DNA of 64,000 nucleotides from positions 10,540,001 through 10,604,000 of the forward strand of contig OY540810.1 in assembly GCA_961205875.1 (NCBI GenBank). The letters are read 5' to 3'. Source of the DNA: Sialis fuliginosa (lineage: Eukaryota; Arthropoda; Insecta; Megaloptera; Sialidae). Position numbers and translations under genes: made by a program. This document shows, one piece after another, positions 10,446 through 23,219 of this stretch (position 1 is the first letter of the stretch; every line of letters begins with the position of its first letter). The notes beneath the pieces are model-generated. The model was given only the letters and a program-made list of their open reading frames with translations. It did no database searches and was not told the DNA's origin.

Positions 10446-11568
10446 TAACCCAAGTCAATTTTCTACCTGTGTTTTTTCTACAAATTATTAAAAACTAACT
10501 TTCTTATTTATTATATCAACTAAAAAAAAATTAAAACCACAATTTGTTATTTTCTTATAACTTGACCAATATAAAATGAAAAAGATATTCCTTATGATAA
10601 TAATTAATTGTGCCAAATTCCAAATAAATTTTTTAGAACGGTTAAAAAACGTAAATTTAAAAACAAAATTGATTCATTGATAACCTGTGGGCAACATGTG
10701 CTGAAGGAATTTTTTTTTTTATTTGTAGAAATACTTGTCTGTACTTTATGATGATACTAATTTAATTATATTTATATATATTTTGCGTTCCGATTTTTGA
10801 ATTTTTTTCCAAACTTATTATTTTTTATTCAATATTATTGATTTCATTTATATATTATAATATTTATATATATATTTATATATATATTTAAATTCCTCGA
10901 ATTTCCAGATTTCATTTGATATCCCATTCGCCAGAATTGAATAAATAAAAATTTGGCAAGCCATTTTCCACTCTCAAAAATGGCCAAAAACTTAATAACT
11001 CAGGTCTATTATTGGCCTTTCGTTTTACATTTCAGCTTTATGGATTCGATTTCAGCACGCAAAAAAAACTCTGAAATTATTAATTGAAGTAAAGACAACA
11101 GATTTTTTTGTCGGCTTGTGTTATATAATGTCATATAGTTTGCAATAAAAAACATATCAAAATGTCGAGTTAAGTTTTAATTAAAATAAATAAATCGATT
11201 GTAATTCGTTAAAAAAGTATATTTGATTTTTTTCTATCAAGCTCAAAGTATAAATGCTTTCATATTTATTTATTTAATCAACCAGTCATTTTCAACATTC
11301 AAAATATTTTGATTTTAATTAAAATACTAATTAATGTTTATTTGATTCATGATCACACAGTCAAAAACTCATTATAATAATAATAATATGTTATTATAAA
11401 TTTATGATGTGGTCACTTTGAACTAATATCAATTTAATAGACATTTTACATATACTAAATATTATATGAATTACATTCCATATATCATATTAGTTTCAAA
11501 TAATATATAGCAGTCAATCAAGTTAAATGTAAACTGTTCTTATATACAACAATTATATACAAACAGCA
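10446..11568. other. AT-rich sequence with TA microsatellites
   Basis: An ATATTTATATATAT run lies near 10858-10890. No gene or mobile-element end was recognised. Confidence 0.5.
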
Positions 11569-11789
11569 TACAGTGTGTTCTAGGATAGATATAACAAGAG
11601 ATGTAATGAACAAAAAAAAAATCGAATTTCGGAATGACATTTGGTGATCGAGTCCTGCTTGATGTAAAACTAAGGTATACCTATAATCAGTCCATTCGGT
11701 CCTCTACAAGATATTTTATAAGCAAAGTTGTAAAAATACCCAAGAACAAGCTACCTATATTTTTCAATATTATATGAAAAATATCTGCC

Positions 11790-12125
11790 TTGGGAACCAC
11801 GGGACTTTCTTATACCTAACCTAAACTAACCTAATAGTGAATTGTTTACGTGATTCTTTGTTTATTAAAACATTTCTAACAAACTAACAAGAAAGAACAA
11901 AATGAATAATTTTATATTTATATAACAAGTGATTTTTTTTAACGTAATAACTGAAAACGGATGTTTACTCTTGTAAATTTTTGGATTTTTGAATTCACCT
12001 ACACAGTTCACTCTCAGTATTACGTATAAGAAAGTCCCATGTTACCTACGGCAAATACACACACTGTTCAATCTCTGTAATACGTATAAGAAAGTCCCAT
12101 GACACTCATGGCAGATATTTCTCCT
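11790..12125. repeat. Nested tandem/inverted repeat around AAGAAAGTCCCATG
   Basis: GTATAAGAAAGTCCCATG occurs twice in direct orientation about 66 bp apart, each followed by a GGCAAATAC or GGCAGATAT motif. A reversed relative lies at 11785-11812 (AATATCTGCC, then GGGACTTTCTTATAC). This looks like a small foldback unit with a duplicated right arm inside the mariner-like element. Confidence 0.6.
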
Positions 12126-12299
12126 CTGTTATGAACCATTTGAATTATAATAAAAATTTTTTTTTCAAAAATTCGTTTTTACAAAAAAATGAATAGAACA
12201 TAAATTATAGATATAGATATTACCTACATTTTTTAACTTGATTATTTTTCTCTATTTCGCACTGTTTCAGAGTAATTTGAAAAATTAAAAAATCGACGT

Positions 12300-12600
12300 A
12301 GGTAAACATCCGTATCCGGTTGAAAGATCGTTTTCAAAAATAGGACGTTTTCTTCCCAGCCAAAAATTAATCTTAAATATAAAATATCACCCTTCTACGA
12401 TTTGTCGTATTTGAGTTACAGCGCTTACAGACAGACAGACAGACAGACAGACGGACACACAGACATCATGGCGAAAATAGTCAGAATGGATTAAGGGAAG
12501 GTCAAAATAGATAATTCCGTCAAAATCCGAGGTTCGAAAAAAATCGGCTTCACTATACTTACTTATACTAATGTATATTTCATATACATGGTATAAGAAA
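12300..12600 (+). repeat. Dispersed repeat family C, copy 2, with (ACAG)n
   Basis: The block matches 3385-3640 in the opposite orientation, including GTTACAGCGCTTACAGACAG and ACAGACATCATGGCGAAAAT. A tetranucleotide ACAG run occupies about 12427-12452. No coding function is suggested. Confidence 0.6.
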
Positions 12601-13115
12601 GTAAAAATCCATTAAGAAAGTTTGTTTAGAACGCAATATTATTTAAATTGTTATTAGAGATACATTATTATTTATTATTGACTATATGTCAAACGGTATT
12701 GTCTCATCTTGCCAATACCATCATCTCTAATTTGTCGTTAATGTTGAACAAGCTCAAAACCAAAGTAATAAAAAAAAAAAAAAAAAATATTTGTTTTTAT
12801 TGTACCGTTCAAAATAAAATGCAATTTATTTAATTTGTTTCAATTTAATTATTTTAAAGTTATTTCTGAAATTGGACATAAACTGCCAAAATGACATTTT
12901 AAACAACGTTTCTAAGTTTTTTTTTTTTTTAATTTCGAAAAATGAAAGTCCTTTATTCTTGGTATTTTTTTCAACTATTCTTATGAAATACCCTGTAGAA
13001 GACCAAATCAACTATATATACACGTTAGTTTAACATCAAGAAAAACTCGATTCCCAAATGTGTGTGTTTTTTTTTCATCACACATTTTGTTAACTCTATC
13101 CTGGGACACACTGTA

Positions 13116-14195
13116 CATACATTACATATGTACAATTGTAATTTTATTAGTTGTATTGAACATACAAGTTTTATTAGTGAAATTCCTAGCAAGCAAACTA
13201 CAAATTCAACACTTTAATTGCTATTGGATGAGTACTGTCATCATAAAGGATAATACATGTACTATGCATTCCTCACATTCCGTGTGTTGTCAATCGAAAC
13301 GAGATCTTGTTGATTGTTAATAACACATGAGTTATATGTAATAGTATACAGTACGTTCTAGTAGGTACATACATATATGATGTTTCAAAAAGGACAAAGT
13401 ATCTCATAGACCTGAGCGGTATAATCGACGGAATAACGACTGAGAGTGCGATTTTACAGCGTTTTTATTCGCCGGAAATTTAAAACGCGTTTTAATCGCT
13501 ACCGTACTTGTTTGAAAACCGAAAAAAATTATACATTTTTTTAGAATTTCATCTTATTCAGTGACAGGCTAAGAAACATTGACTAGCGGATTTTAAGGAC
13601 CTCCCCCCTACTCAAATGTATTTCTATATTTCATAATTTCAATTTAAAACTTAAAAAAAGTTCCGCAGTAATTTTGTATTGAAAATATAAGTTTTGGCTG
13701 TAATTTTGAATATTTTGAAATCAAACTTGGTTGAATTTTTTAAGATCATAAGAAGTATATTTTCCCTTATTTCCATCAAAATATAATATAAATGAAAAAT
13801 GTATTTTAAACGCAGTTTGTAATTTTTTTTTGAGTTTAGAAATTAAGTTATAGTGCTCCGACTCCCACAGATCAATAGAGAGGTTCCTTACGAGGGATCC
13901 TATTTTTTTCGATATTGATCAAGTATCCTGTATTTTAAAAAAAAGTGGCTTTTTTATGACCACTCTCCCCTACGGCGTTCCATTAATAGTTAATACGGAC
14001 GCATTTGTTATCTAAGCGTCCGATGTCATATTATTTCATAAAAATCTATGTTTCACTATTACGACAGGAAACGAGAACCTAACCGTACATTTAACGAAGG
14101 TATTGCTTGACATATGTATGTTGAATTATCTTTTCAAAAGTGATACATATTGTTAATGTTAGAAGAGAAAACAGCAACGTAGATATTTGAAAAGT
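13116..14195. other. Gene-free mixed sequence
   Basis: A further end-like motif TACAGTACGTTCTAG near 13348 resembles the mariner-like TIR next door. The frame at 13060-13320 crosses that element boundary and is rejected. A CpG-richer block lies near 13410-13510. Nothing else is supported. Confidence 0.4.
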
Positions 14196-14199
14196 AATT

Positions 14200-14560
14200 T
14201 GACTGTGTGCTAACTGCGACAATATTCACATCTGTGAATTCGGATGCCCCGTCCCAGCTATTAATCATTCGAGGGTACGTATTAATTGATACCGGGCGTC
14301 ACAAGCGTGGAGACAAAGGAGAGGACAGTGGGCACGCTCGTACGAAAGAGAACGTGCTCGACCGAGTCTCAGCTTTCAAATAATTTTGAGATTTTAACTA
14401 ATGACACATGAAAATTTGTCCCCATTATACAAACAGTTCGCCGTCGGTGATTAATATGCTTTCAAAAGCTGCGGGCGCTTTCGGACGCTTTGTATGCTAA
14501 TTTGTGGACACGACATTGCTGAGGAAATGGACTTATACTTCGCAATCGGGGCTAATTTAT
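14200..14560. other. GC-richer unique island, possible regulatory DNA
   Basis: This segment has many CpGs (for example GATACCGGGCGTCACAAGCG and GAAAGAGAACGTGCTCGACC) in a background of very low GC. It is not repeated in the window and no open frame longer than 60 codons spans it. Homeodomain-type AT cores (TTAATTGAT, GCTAATTTG) flank the GC-rich core. I infer a candidate enhancer or a non-coding exon, without direct proof. Confidence 0.35.
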
Positions 14561-14973
14561 ATTTAAACCATTTATTATACCCTGATTACTATTAACCGTG
14601 TGTTTTAAATTCAACATGTATTCATTCTTTTGTTCAATTCTTACGCGTGTATATGTTTATGTATATTTGCAAATTGTATGGCTTTAATTATGTACCTACT
14701 TGTGTACAAATGTAAGTTTTGAAACTAGGACTCTCCAATTAGTTTCGTCTTAGTTCGTATTAGAAAATAAATATTTGAAGTGCGAATAGGACTCGCGCTC
14801 TGAAAGTTCCGTACCGTTATATTAAACTTATTTACAATCCCAGTTTTGCATTGTTTACAGAAGAACAATATATTTAATTAATGTCACTGTTGACAATTTT
14901 AAACTCAGGTGCAACGTTTCTATTATTTTTACAACGACTATACTAGTATTTAGGTTAATCTATACTATTCCAA

Positions 14974-15317
14974 ACTAATATTATAAATACGAAAGTGTGT
15001 CTGTCTCTCTGTTTGTTATCTTTTTACAGTTAAACCGCTGAACCGATCTTAATGAAATTTGGAAGTAGATTGCTTGCATCCTGAGGAAGGAAATAGATTA
15101 CTTTGTATTTGAAAAATTTATGAATTATACAATTACTCTAGATTAAAAAAATTTGTACGTGCGACCTGTTTTACCGATTACAACAGAAATCTGTATTACC
15201 TAACCTTCTACTTCTTCTTCTTCATGAGTGACAGCTGCTATTTAATCTAGATTTCACGTGAACCATATACATCTTATTATATGTATGGCACGAACGAAGT
15301 TACGGGTAAAAGCTAGT
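14974..15317 (+). mobile_element. Helitron-like repeat, near full length
   Basis: The copy starts ACTAATATTATAAATACGAA and ends TTACGGGTAAAAGCTAG at 15316. Internal GTTAAACCGCTGAACCGATC and AGCTTGC-type blocks are shared with the copy at 236-557. It has no coding capacity. The tail contains a small insertion (CTTCTTCTTCTT and a TATATGTATGG stretch) absent from the first copy. Confidence 0.6.
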
Positions 15318-16190
15318 ATTTAATAAAAAAAGCAAGATATAGGCAATTGTTTCGGATAAAACTTGAAGAGTTTAAACAGGTATATCACATAGTGCTATAA
15401 AAATTATTTTTGGTGGAGGCTTAAATGTCATATTATGAATCATGTTTTTTTGAATGAAAATTTTATTTTTTTACTACAGAATAAAATTTTGCTGATTTTT
15501 TTAATAGAACACTATATATACATATATACGAAACTGTACGACTATATTGTATTTCCTATAAATTGATATTGTGAATAATATGTAATGTTGCTGACAAAAG
15601 TTGTTTACCATAAATATGGACTCTTGTATGCAATGTAGAATTTTATTGCTTCGGTCACTTCAGAGAACTTCCTGAAGCAAAAGTTCAGTATCAAAAACAT
15701 TTAAATATCAAACTTGACCAATAAATCTTAATTGATCTATAAAAATATAGTAAAACCAAGAAATCTAGAAACTTTATATATGTACGAGTATTAGTTCACA
15801 TAGTTAGTAGATAAAATAATAATAAATTAGTATTGTTCGATAACTTATTAAAAAAAGAGATAAAAGGGTACAGTAACAACTGTGCTGCAACTTATAAGGT
15901 AGAACAACGACTTTTATATAAAGGATGGACCACTTATCTATTAACGATTTTGTTTTCTAATACCTTTTGAAATATTTAATGAAAATCAAATTATCAGAGA
16001 ACATTGAGTGATCTTTTTAAAAAAATTGTGTAGCTTTCAAATCGCCAGTTAGAATATTTTTTTTTTTTTAATTTAAATTTTCAAAATGCCATATGCGGTT
16101 GGAGAGCACGCAAAGGTTGCAGAGTGATACGAATGTATCAAAAGTGTCGTTTTGGTTCGAAAAAAAAATTCGAGCTGATTTTGGATGATA
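15318..16190. other. Gene-free AT-rich stretch
   Basis: No supported gene, RNA or repeat boundary was found. A short T run at about 16055-16069 precedes the next repeat. Confidence 0.45.
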
Positions 16191-16194
16191 AAGA

Positions 16195-16850
16195 CTGGCT
16201 TACAATCAGTACAAACGTCAAGACAAACAGTTTTCGTTCCGTGTCTGTCTGTCTGTCTGTCCCCTGAATTCTTGTCACACGCATAACTCATGAACCACTG
16301 AACCGATATTGTTGAAACTCGGTCGGATGGTTGGGTCTATCTTGAGGACGGTTCCATTTCAAAATCGTGTGTAATGGGGAGGGATGACATCCCAAAATAT
16401 TTGTTTTTCCAAGATATCTCAAGAACGACACATGTTACATGAAAATTTTATAGAATATTTTTTGTAGAGCATTAAATTTCCTATAATATGGGTCTACAAC
16501 GTTTGTTGTAAAATATTCCTTTACAGAGATTTATCTCAATTTATTTTAAAAATTCGTGTTTTGTTTTTCTAAATTGATATTTGCTTGGACATATTAAATG
16601 TCATTTTAACATTTAAATGTCATTTTGACGTTTGCATAAATTTAGATAAATCTTAAGATTGAAATTGTAAAAAAATTACAAATATACGAAAAAATAATCA
16701 GGTGCGTTTTATGAAAAATTTCGAACTAATATTTTTTAGTAAAATTGTATAAAAATTAAATGTTTAACCAATTCCAGGCAATTTATCTAAACACTATCGG
16801 TTTTTATTTAAATTGTTTAATAATTAACTACCTTTGGTGAATTTAGCACG
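16195..16850 (+). repeat. Dispersed repeat B, copy 1
   Basis: The family carries CCGTGTCTGTCTGTCTGTCT, CATAACTCATGAACCACTGA and a later block AAGATATCTCAAGAACGACA. Copies lie at 33403-33620, 40365-40840 (reversed), 45262-45840, a 3' piece at 51440-51570 and a reversed piece at 62750-62870. The reading frame 16073-16291 on the minus strand and its counterpart at 40649-40840 translate the same TGTC run and are not genes. Transposon class is unknown. Confidence 0.65.
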
Positions 16851-16859
16851 AGGAAGCAC

Positions 16860-17350
16860 TGTGCATTTACTTGGCAGATGTTTTTTTCTCAATACTAAAT
16901 GGGTTTTTTAAAGGTGAAAACGATACCTAAAATGAAAAAATATATATATTGTATTCTATAAATACATGATATATCTTCATGGGACATTTTTTAATAAATA
17001 AATAAATGATATTTGATCTTGTAATATATATTGCGTACACCCGAGTTGTCTTCAGCCAATGACGAATCGGTTGTAGAATTCTACATAAACACGTGTCTCT
17101 AGGCCCACTGAGATCTATCAACATTAGGACGCAAAACGTCAATAACCGATATGTATGTATTTCTTATTTCTTAGTAGGTGATGGATTTGAATCGATGTGT
17201 AAACATTGAGCATAACTGACGTTTCACAAGATGTATCTAATTTTAATGATCATCTGTCATGTATGTATTTTTTTATCAGATCTCTTTAAATACTTCTTAA
17301 AGTGATAACTTTATCGGTCCTATCAATTTGTGTACTATATGTATATAGGT
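16860..17350. other. Unique sequence, no supported gene
   Basis: The minus-strand frame 16927-17142 has no domain and no second copy in the window. Nothing else was recognised. Confidence 0.35.
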
Positions 17351-17352
17351 AG

Positions 17353-17862
17353 CTAAGATACACCAGTCTTGACCGCTTGAAGACCAAGGTTTACTGTTTT
17401 GTTTTGGATTGGTGGGCTCCTTTTTGCAATTCTCATGAACTTATAATGTAACCAATAAAACAAGTTTTGTTACTAAAGTGCGCAAATATAAATGGTTTTT
17501 TAAATTATACCTTTTATTTTGTTCATCTTTTTCTCCAGTAATGGACACTTGCTAATGACTACACAATGATAATTACTACGGCACAAAATAAAATAAAGAA
17601 TCGTATTTGAAACAATGTAAAGCAGATGCTATAATGATATAATAATTAATAAATAGATTACACTCATAATTAGTTTAAATGTCCATCATTTTGACACTCA
17701 TTGGCCGATTGTCATAAAATTATGCTATTTTACAGTTAAGTGTCTATAGATTATGATTCAGTAATAGCAGTTATCAAATATCAAAGAATATTTCTAATTT
17801 AGAACATTTAATTAAACAAATGTCCAACACTGGGGTATTGTCCAAGACTGGTGCAGTACGCT
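17353..17862 (-). mobile_element. TA-flanked MITE family M1, copy 2
   Basis: Ends are diverged (AAGATACACCAGTCTTG on the left, CAAGACTGGTGCAGTACG on the right), but the body matches the family throughout, including GCAGATGCTATAATGATATA and GATTATGATTCAGTAATAGC. Orientation is opposite to copies at 9145 and 60498. The frame 17812-18057 begins in its right end and is rejected. Confidence 0.75.
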
Positions 17863-19600
17863 ATAAAAGTAAAATGGATCAAGTATCGAAATAAATACAA
17901 TTAATCGATAAAAACAGTCACTTTTGAGTACCTCAAAGAAATAATTTATAATAGAAACGGTATTAATGAACATACCTAGATACTTTATTGGTATAATAGC
18001 TATAGTTAATCTATTTTTACAAAAGTTATCCTGAACGATAGACAGACGCCATGTCATGCGAAAAACTACATTTTTTTACGTTTTTTTCGACCCTACCACA
18101 ATACTTCTATTTCCGTCAGTATATGGAAATAATAATAGATTCTTTATGTGATAGGAATTTTAAATAAAAATCAATAATAATCGAATAAATATCTATTAAT
18201 TGACAATAAATACGTTCATTTATAATTTGTGATCTGCTATTACTTTTGTCAGTTTTTAAATTTTTTAAAATTATTTTTATAATGGTGCGTATTAGAAAAA
18301 ATATATTTTAGGTAAAAGTTATAACTATATCTATAAATTATGTTGTATTCATTTTTTTATAAAAATTGATGTTTTCAGAAAAAAGATTCGGTTAAAAGTT
18401 GTTTATTCTTTTGTGTAGAGTACGAGAAAATGACCTGGGAGCCTCTACTCATGACCAAAGGCCAAAACATTTATCACCATTAAATGACCCCCTTTTAACG
18501 GTAAAACTTTTGTCTGAAACATATTTCCTAAAAATTTCTTATTCTCAAGATATTTACAACTTTAGAAAAAACATCATAATATATATTATATTATTAACAG
18601 AACTAAATATATTGAAATATATTTGAACAACATAAATTTAAGATAGTGAATATTTTCTAGTTTTTTTTTATTAAGCTTACATAATATATAAATCTTTAAA
18701 AAAAACATAAAATTTCAACCTTCATATTTTTTTTAATGAAAAAATATATATTGCCATATTATTTTATTGTATAGATATATTAAACTTTTCTATATAGTTG
18801 TTATAAGCTAACAATAAGTACTCATTTCAAGACGTTGTGTAGCTTTAAGCTACTTTACTATTTACAATCCTAGACATCTATATTCCATAATATAGTGTAT
18901 AAATATCTCCAATCGAATTAATTTTCTCCATGTTCATCTACCATAATACTATTACATAGGTACATACTACAATATTATACGACCTTTTCAAATAAAGATG
19001 AAGTCAATGCGGAGACAAATAAATATCATTATATAAAATACATTCTCTCTTTATGCCAGTCGCATTTCTATTTGTCGTCAAAAGAAATTAAATGAAAATC
19101 TATTTACCTTTGAAAATAAAGCAGAGTTTTTTTTGTTCTTATTATCGATACCTATACCGTCCTATCATCGAAACATTCTTAGAAATAAAACCAGATACCA
19201 TATGCCATTACTCTGTCTTGTACGTACATACACCAATAGTACACTTGGCTGCTATAGGCGACAGTTTTGTTTATTTTAGTGATTGAATTTTTATGTTTCA
19301 TTTTTATTTACGAACCGTTCGTTTTTACTATTGCTGTGATAGCTGAAATGTTGATGTTACCATAACAAAGGTTTGATCAGGGAGGGGCAACAGGATGTAT
19401 AGTGTATTTATTTATTTTTGTCTTTATTCATTGCTGCTTTGTTATTTCGTGTCTTTTTTTTATTGATTATACTTGTTTTATAATTGTTATAAACATGAAT
19501 TAAAAATACGGAAAGATAATATGATGATTTAAGTAGATATACAGGATGATTTACAACGAAAGTAAACGAAATTAACTGTATTTTGAGCAATCAACATTAT
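17863..19600. other. Long gene-free AT-rich stretch
   Basis: Frames at 18399-18626, 19092-19286 and 19408-19590 are AT-driven and lack motifs. A TACAGGATGATTTACAACG motif near 19549 resembles a mariner-type end without a partner. Confidence 0.4.
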
Positions 19601-19620
19601 ATAAGTCCAGAAACTCTTCG

Positions 19621-20045
19621 AGTTTTATTTAATATCTGAAGAACCCATTGTGAAAAAATTATGGAATTTGATAATCGGTTTAATAACCAATTAGTATTTA
19701 GCCCAAGGATTTATGGGTAAAAAATACTAGACAAAAATTGAAGGGGCTGGTTACTCTATATACCTCTGGCTGAGCTAAATAATTATTGGTTGATCATGGT
19801 AATCGTTCACTTATTAATAGTAAACCGATTATCAAATTTCATAATTGTATCACAATGGGTTCTCTAGAACAGTGATCTCTAAACTTTTTTGATCGTATAC
19901 CTCTAAGACGAAAAAAATTATAAGTTGTAACCCCTATAATATAATATATTATAACACACATGAAGTATTTTGAAGTGAAACTTCGCGTACCCCCAAGTAT
20001 CAATTTACATACCCTACTTTGGAGACCAAAAGATATTAAATAAAA
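19621..20045. repeat. Foldback repeat split by a hAT-like insertion
   Basis: GAACCCATTGTGAAAAAATT and GGAATTTGATAATCGGTTTA near 19640-19683 are inverted at 19820-19862. The outermost part of the left arm (TTTTATTTAATATCTGAAG) reappears inverted only at 20031-20045. The right arm is therefore interrupted by about 160 bp of other sequence. Confidence 0.65.
19870..20028. mobile_element. hAT-like short element inside the foldback
   Basis: The left end CAGTGATCTCTAAACTTTTT and right end TACTTTGGAGACCA are imperfect inverted ends of hAT style. The interior contains GTACCCCCAAG. It interrupts the right arm of the surrounding foldback and is thus the younger insertion. The 8-bp duplication is worn. 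Confidence 0.5.
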
Positions 20046-20750
20046 ACGAATAATTCTTAAAAGGTTGTAGCTCCCTCAAGAAGAATTTCCGGACTGATGT
20101 TTATATATAAAAATATATCCTAGATCTATTGTTTAAGTTTTTACATTAGTTGTAAATAATTAATATTTTTTTACTATTTTTTAATGGATTCGTTATTTAA
20201 TTATTTTTATTTTCAGGTATGTGGAGTTCAAATACATTACATCTATTCAGGTAATAATATTTTATCTCATTTTATTGACATAAATTATTTATATACTAGT
20301 GTATTTAAAAAATATAAGATAAGTACCGGTATTTCATTCCTACAGGAAGTTCGATAAGTCAGTGCCCATAAGGAAAAATAAAAGTCCATAAATATATCAC
20401 ATATCTAAGAGTCTTGAATTACGGGACACTTGTACTTCATAGTCAGAATTATCTTACGTGATTAATATTTATATATAGAAACATTTTTGTTGAAAATATT
20501 AATAAGAAATAAAAAGAAGATTTTAGCGAGCAAAAAAAAAATTATTTAAATTTATTTATTTTTAATGAATTTACAAAAATTAACAAAAAAATATTTTAAT
20601 TTTTGGTATAGATAAAATATTGCAACAAAATTTACAATAAGAAAATTTTAAAAAATGTCAAAATTTGGCATCTTTTTGAAGAAACTAATTTAGGTATATT
20701 TTATATTCTTATGTGTTTTATATATTTTTTAATTCCATTTTATTTAAAAA
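20046..20750. other. AT-rich stretch, no gene seen
   Basis: Only AT-rich sequence was found. No boundary of the hAT-like end below could be placed in it with certainty. Confidence 0.4.
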
Positions 20751-20815
20751 AAAATTAACTCAAGCTTTCGGCCGCATTTTAGGATCTAACGGGCCACGTA
20801 TTTGACACCACTGTC
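20751..20815 (-). mobile_element. hAT-like element end
   Basis: Read on the minus strand this is CAGTGGTGTCAAATACGTGG followed by a GGCCCG and GCGGCC segment, a pattern typical of hAT-element ends in animals. The left partner was not identified, so only this end is annotated. Confidence 0.4.
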
Positions 20816-21598
20816 TTACATGGAATACAAAAGAAAAACAATAATCAATAAATTTAAATACCTTTTTCTTATCTACAACAAAACCATATCCTAAGCTCTG
20901 TACATAAATCCATTTCAAAATCGGCAACTATTTTACAGATTATCTACGTAGAGAAGGAATGAAAAAGCATTACGGTCACAAAACATAAGGTGTTTAGAGA
21001 ATCTCCAATATGTTACCGATAGTAAAATGACTTCTTCCTCCCTTTTTTCCGTTCTCTCCCTTTCGGCATCGTAAAGACAGCCATTTTGTTAGAGATGGTA
21101 TTGAAGAGCTTTCACGGAATCAAATTTACTCGCGTATTGAATTTTCTTTGAGATTTTTAACTCCTTTTTCAATTCGTTAATTGTTTTAAGTGTTTCATTT
21201 TCTTATTGTTTGTCTCTCTCTCTTCTTACTTTGTAAAAACATGTTATTTATTACATTTTTTTTTTTTTATCATTAGATCTTTTTTTTTTTAAAGATGACT
21301 TTTAATAAGAATTTTATATTTCGCATTTGGATATACAGGCTGGTCCGGTTTGGATATTTAGTGTAGATACAATAAAAAAAGCAAAGCTAAAACAACGTAA
21401 CTTTACTAAGCATTATTATGGTATCTGAGGGCAGATACCATAATTATGCCTAAATAAAAATATGAGACAAATTTATGTTTTTTTAAATAGAAACAATATG
21501 AAGTTTTACAACTTTTTAATAAAATATTTAATTACCTTTTTAGTGATATGCAACTTGATATACATACTTCTCAAAATATTTTAAAAATCAACAAAAAC
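20816..21598. other. Mixed unique sequence
   Basis: A pyrimidine-rich, slightly GC-richer block lies at about 20990-21140 (TTCTTCCTCCC, then TTTCGGCATCGTAAAGACAG) without an open frame. A motif ACAGGCTGGTCCGGTTTGG near 21338 is shared with 38392 (ACAGGATGGTCCGGTTTGG), marking a dispersed repeat end. Confidence 0.4.
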
Positions 21599-21600
21599 TA

Positions 21601-22142
21601 AGGTACTGGTACCAATCTTGGCCCCTTTAAGAGCAAGGTATACTGTTTTTTTGAGATATATGGTCTTATTTTTGTAATTCTCATGAACTCATGTTACTAA
21701 TAAATTAACTACCTCTTTATTAAATCAATTTAATTACCAAAGTTCGCAAATATAGTTTGTTTTTTAAATTATAACATTTTATTTTGATTATGTTTTTTTT
21801 TCTCCGGTAATGGGCATCCAGTGATGGAAACTTCCTAATCATTACAAAATGATAAATGCTACGACACAAAAGTTATAAAATAAACAATCGTAAAATTTGA
21901 AACAATGTGAAGCAGATGCTATGATAACATAATAATTAATATATAAATTACACAAATAAGTAGTTCAAATATCCACCATTTTTACCGATTATCATCAAAT
22001 TAATCTGTCTGACAGATAAGTGTCTATAGATTATGATTCAGTAATGGCAGTTATCAAATATCAACAAATATTTCTAATTTAGTACATTTAATTAAACAAA
22101 AATCCAACATTGGAGTATGATCCAAAATTGGTGCCAGTACCT
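21601..22142 (-). mobile_element. TA-flanked MITE family M1, copy 3 (542 bp)
   Basis: Both ends are intact: AGGTACTGGTACCAATCTTG on the left and AATTGGTGCCAGTACCT on the right, flanked by TA at 21599-21600 and 22143-22144. The body carries the family blocks ACCTCTTTATTAAATCAATT and AGCAGATGCTATGATAAC. TA duplication and TIR place it with Tc1/mariner-type MITEs. No coding capacity. Confidence 0.85.
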
Positions 22143-22144
22143 TA

Positions 22145-22844
22145 TTTATTTATAAAATATATTCATGAAATGTATAACGGTTTATGAAAAATACTGTAAT
22201 TTTGTTTCATTTAACTACATTACATATCTTACAGTTTCCAAGATCACCATACTGTACCTGAATTTTTTAACATATGCCTACCTGATAACAGATCAGTGAA
22301 ATTGTTTAATATTTTAGTTATTAATAGAAGCATTTATAATTAAAAAATAAAAATAAACACAACATTTTTTAATTGGTACAAGAATATTTAAAAGGTTATC
22401 AAATATTTAAGTTCAATGAATAATAATAATAAATAAAATAAATTCGATATTTTATTTTTATACTATACCTAGGTACTTACAATTTATTTTTATCATCAAT
22501 GAAAAACTATTGTAAAATTCGTATAATTTTTAATGTCAACTTTTATTATAACATAATTACTACGTTAATTTATATTAATTATCATTATGGTTTTTGTTTT
22601 GTTTCTGATTGACCGAATCAATACTTGTTAATTACAGTGCTATGAAATAGAAGTTATTAATTATTAAAGTAAAAATTAATTAATATAGAGTCTACACTTT
22701 ATTGTAATTATTTTTTTCATATTAATTACTTCATCATAAGACGGTACACATAAAAACAAATTGAAGGCATTTCCAGGTAATCACTTCTTGTACAAAGAGT
22801 TTTAATCCATTTTCTCAGAAAATTATTTAATTAATAGGTATTTA
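22145..22844. other. AT-rich sequence, nothing seen
   Basis: No credible feature was recognised. Confidence 0.45.
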
Positions 22845-23215
22845 GGTAAATACACTGAGTTTATCATGAATATTTTAAGATAGAACTTCAGTTACTAACA
22901 GTAGATATTTATTAGACTTTTAATCTTGTAGATACGTTTTAATTCTTTATGAAAATTCGTATGTTATTTATTATGTAGGTATTGAAAATATTTAATATCG
23001 TATAGTTCTTATAAATGCACTGTATTATATACCAATATATCAGCCCATGGATACAAAACTTTAAGATAGAACTGCAGTTACTAACAGTATTTATTCGATT
23101 TTTAATTTTGTACATTTTATCTTTATGAAAATTCGTATATTTGTTTTTTACATACTGAAAATACGTTATATCTTAAACTTTATAAATGAACTGTGTATGA
23201 ATCAACCAACATTTC
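22845..23215. repeat. Diverged tandem duplication, period about 186 bp
   Basis: AAGATAGAACTTCAGTTACT at 22877 recurs as AAGATAGAACTGCAGTTACT at 23063. The following blocks (CTTTATGAAAATTCGTAT, then GAAAAT, then CTTATAAATG or CTTTATAAATG) keep the same order in both units. This is an old local duplication with no coding capacity. Confidence 0.7.
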
Positions 23216-23219
23216 GAGA

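Larger units (their letters stand above)
11571..13113. mobile_element. Mariner-like non-autonomous element, 1.54 kb
   Basis: The left end CAGTGTGTTCTAGGATAGA and the right end TCTATCCTGGGACACACTG form an inverted pair flanked by TA at 11569-11570 and 13114-13115. The similarity continues inward for roughly 100 bp; ATCGAGTCCTGCTTGATG on the left is inverted on the right near 13030. The interior carries other repeats: a tandem pair with ACGTATAAGAAAGTCCCATG (near 12023 and 12090) plus an inverted copy near 11805, and repeat family C at 12300-12600. No transposase is readable. The frames 12648-12833 and 12826-13011 are compositional. Confidence 0.75.

Noticed and set aside
12426-12455. Short regular repeats considered as a CRISPR-like array
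   Set aside because: They form a simple ACAG microsatellite without spacers; the genome is eukaryotic.
16073-16291. Minus-strand frame with TACDK..DRQTDR-like words also found at 40649-40840
   Set aside because: The similarity comes from two copies of dispersed repeat B with a TGTC run; no coding selection is implied.
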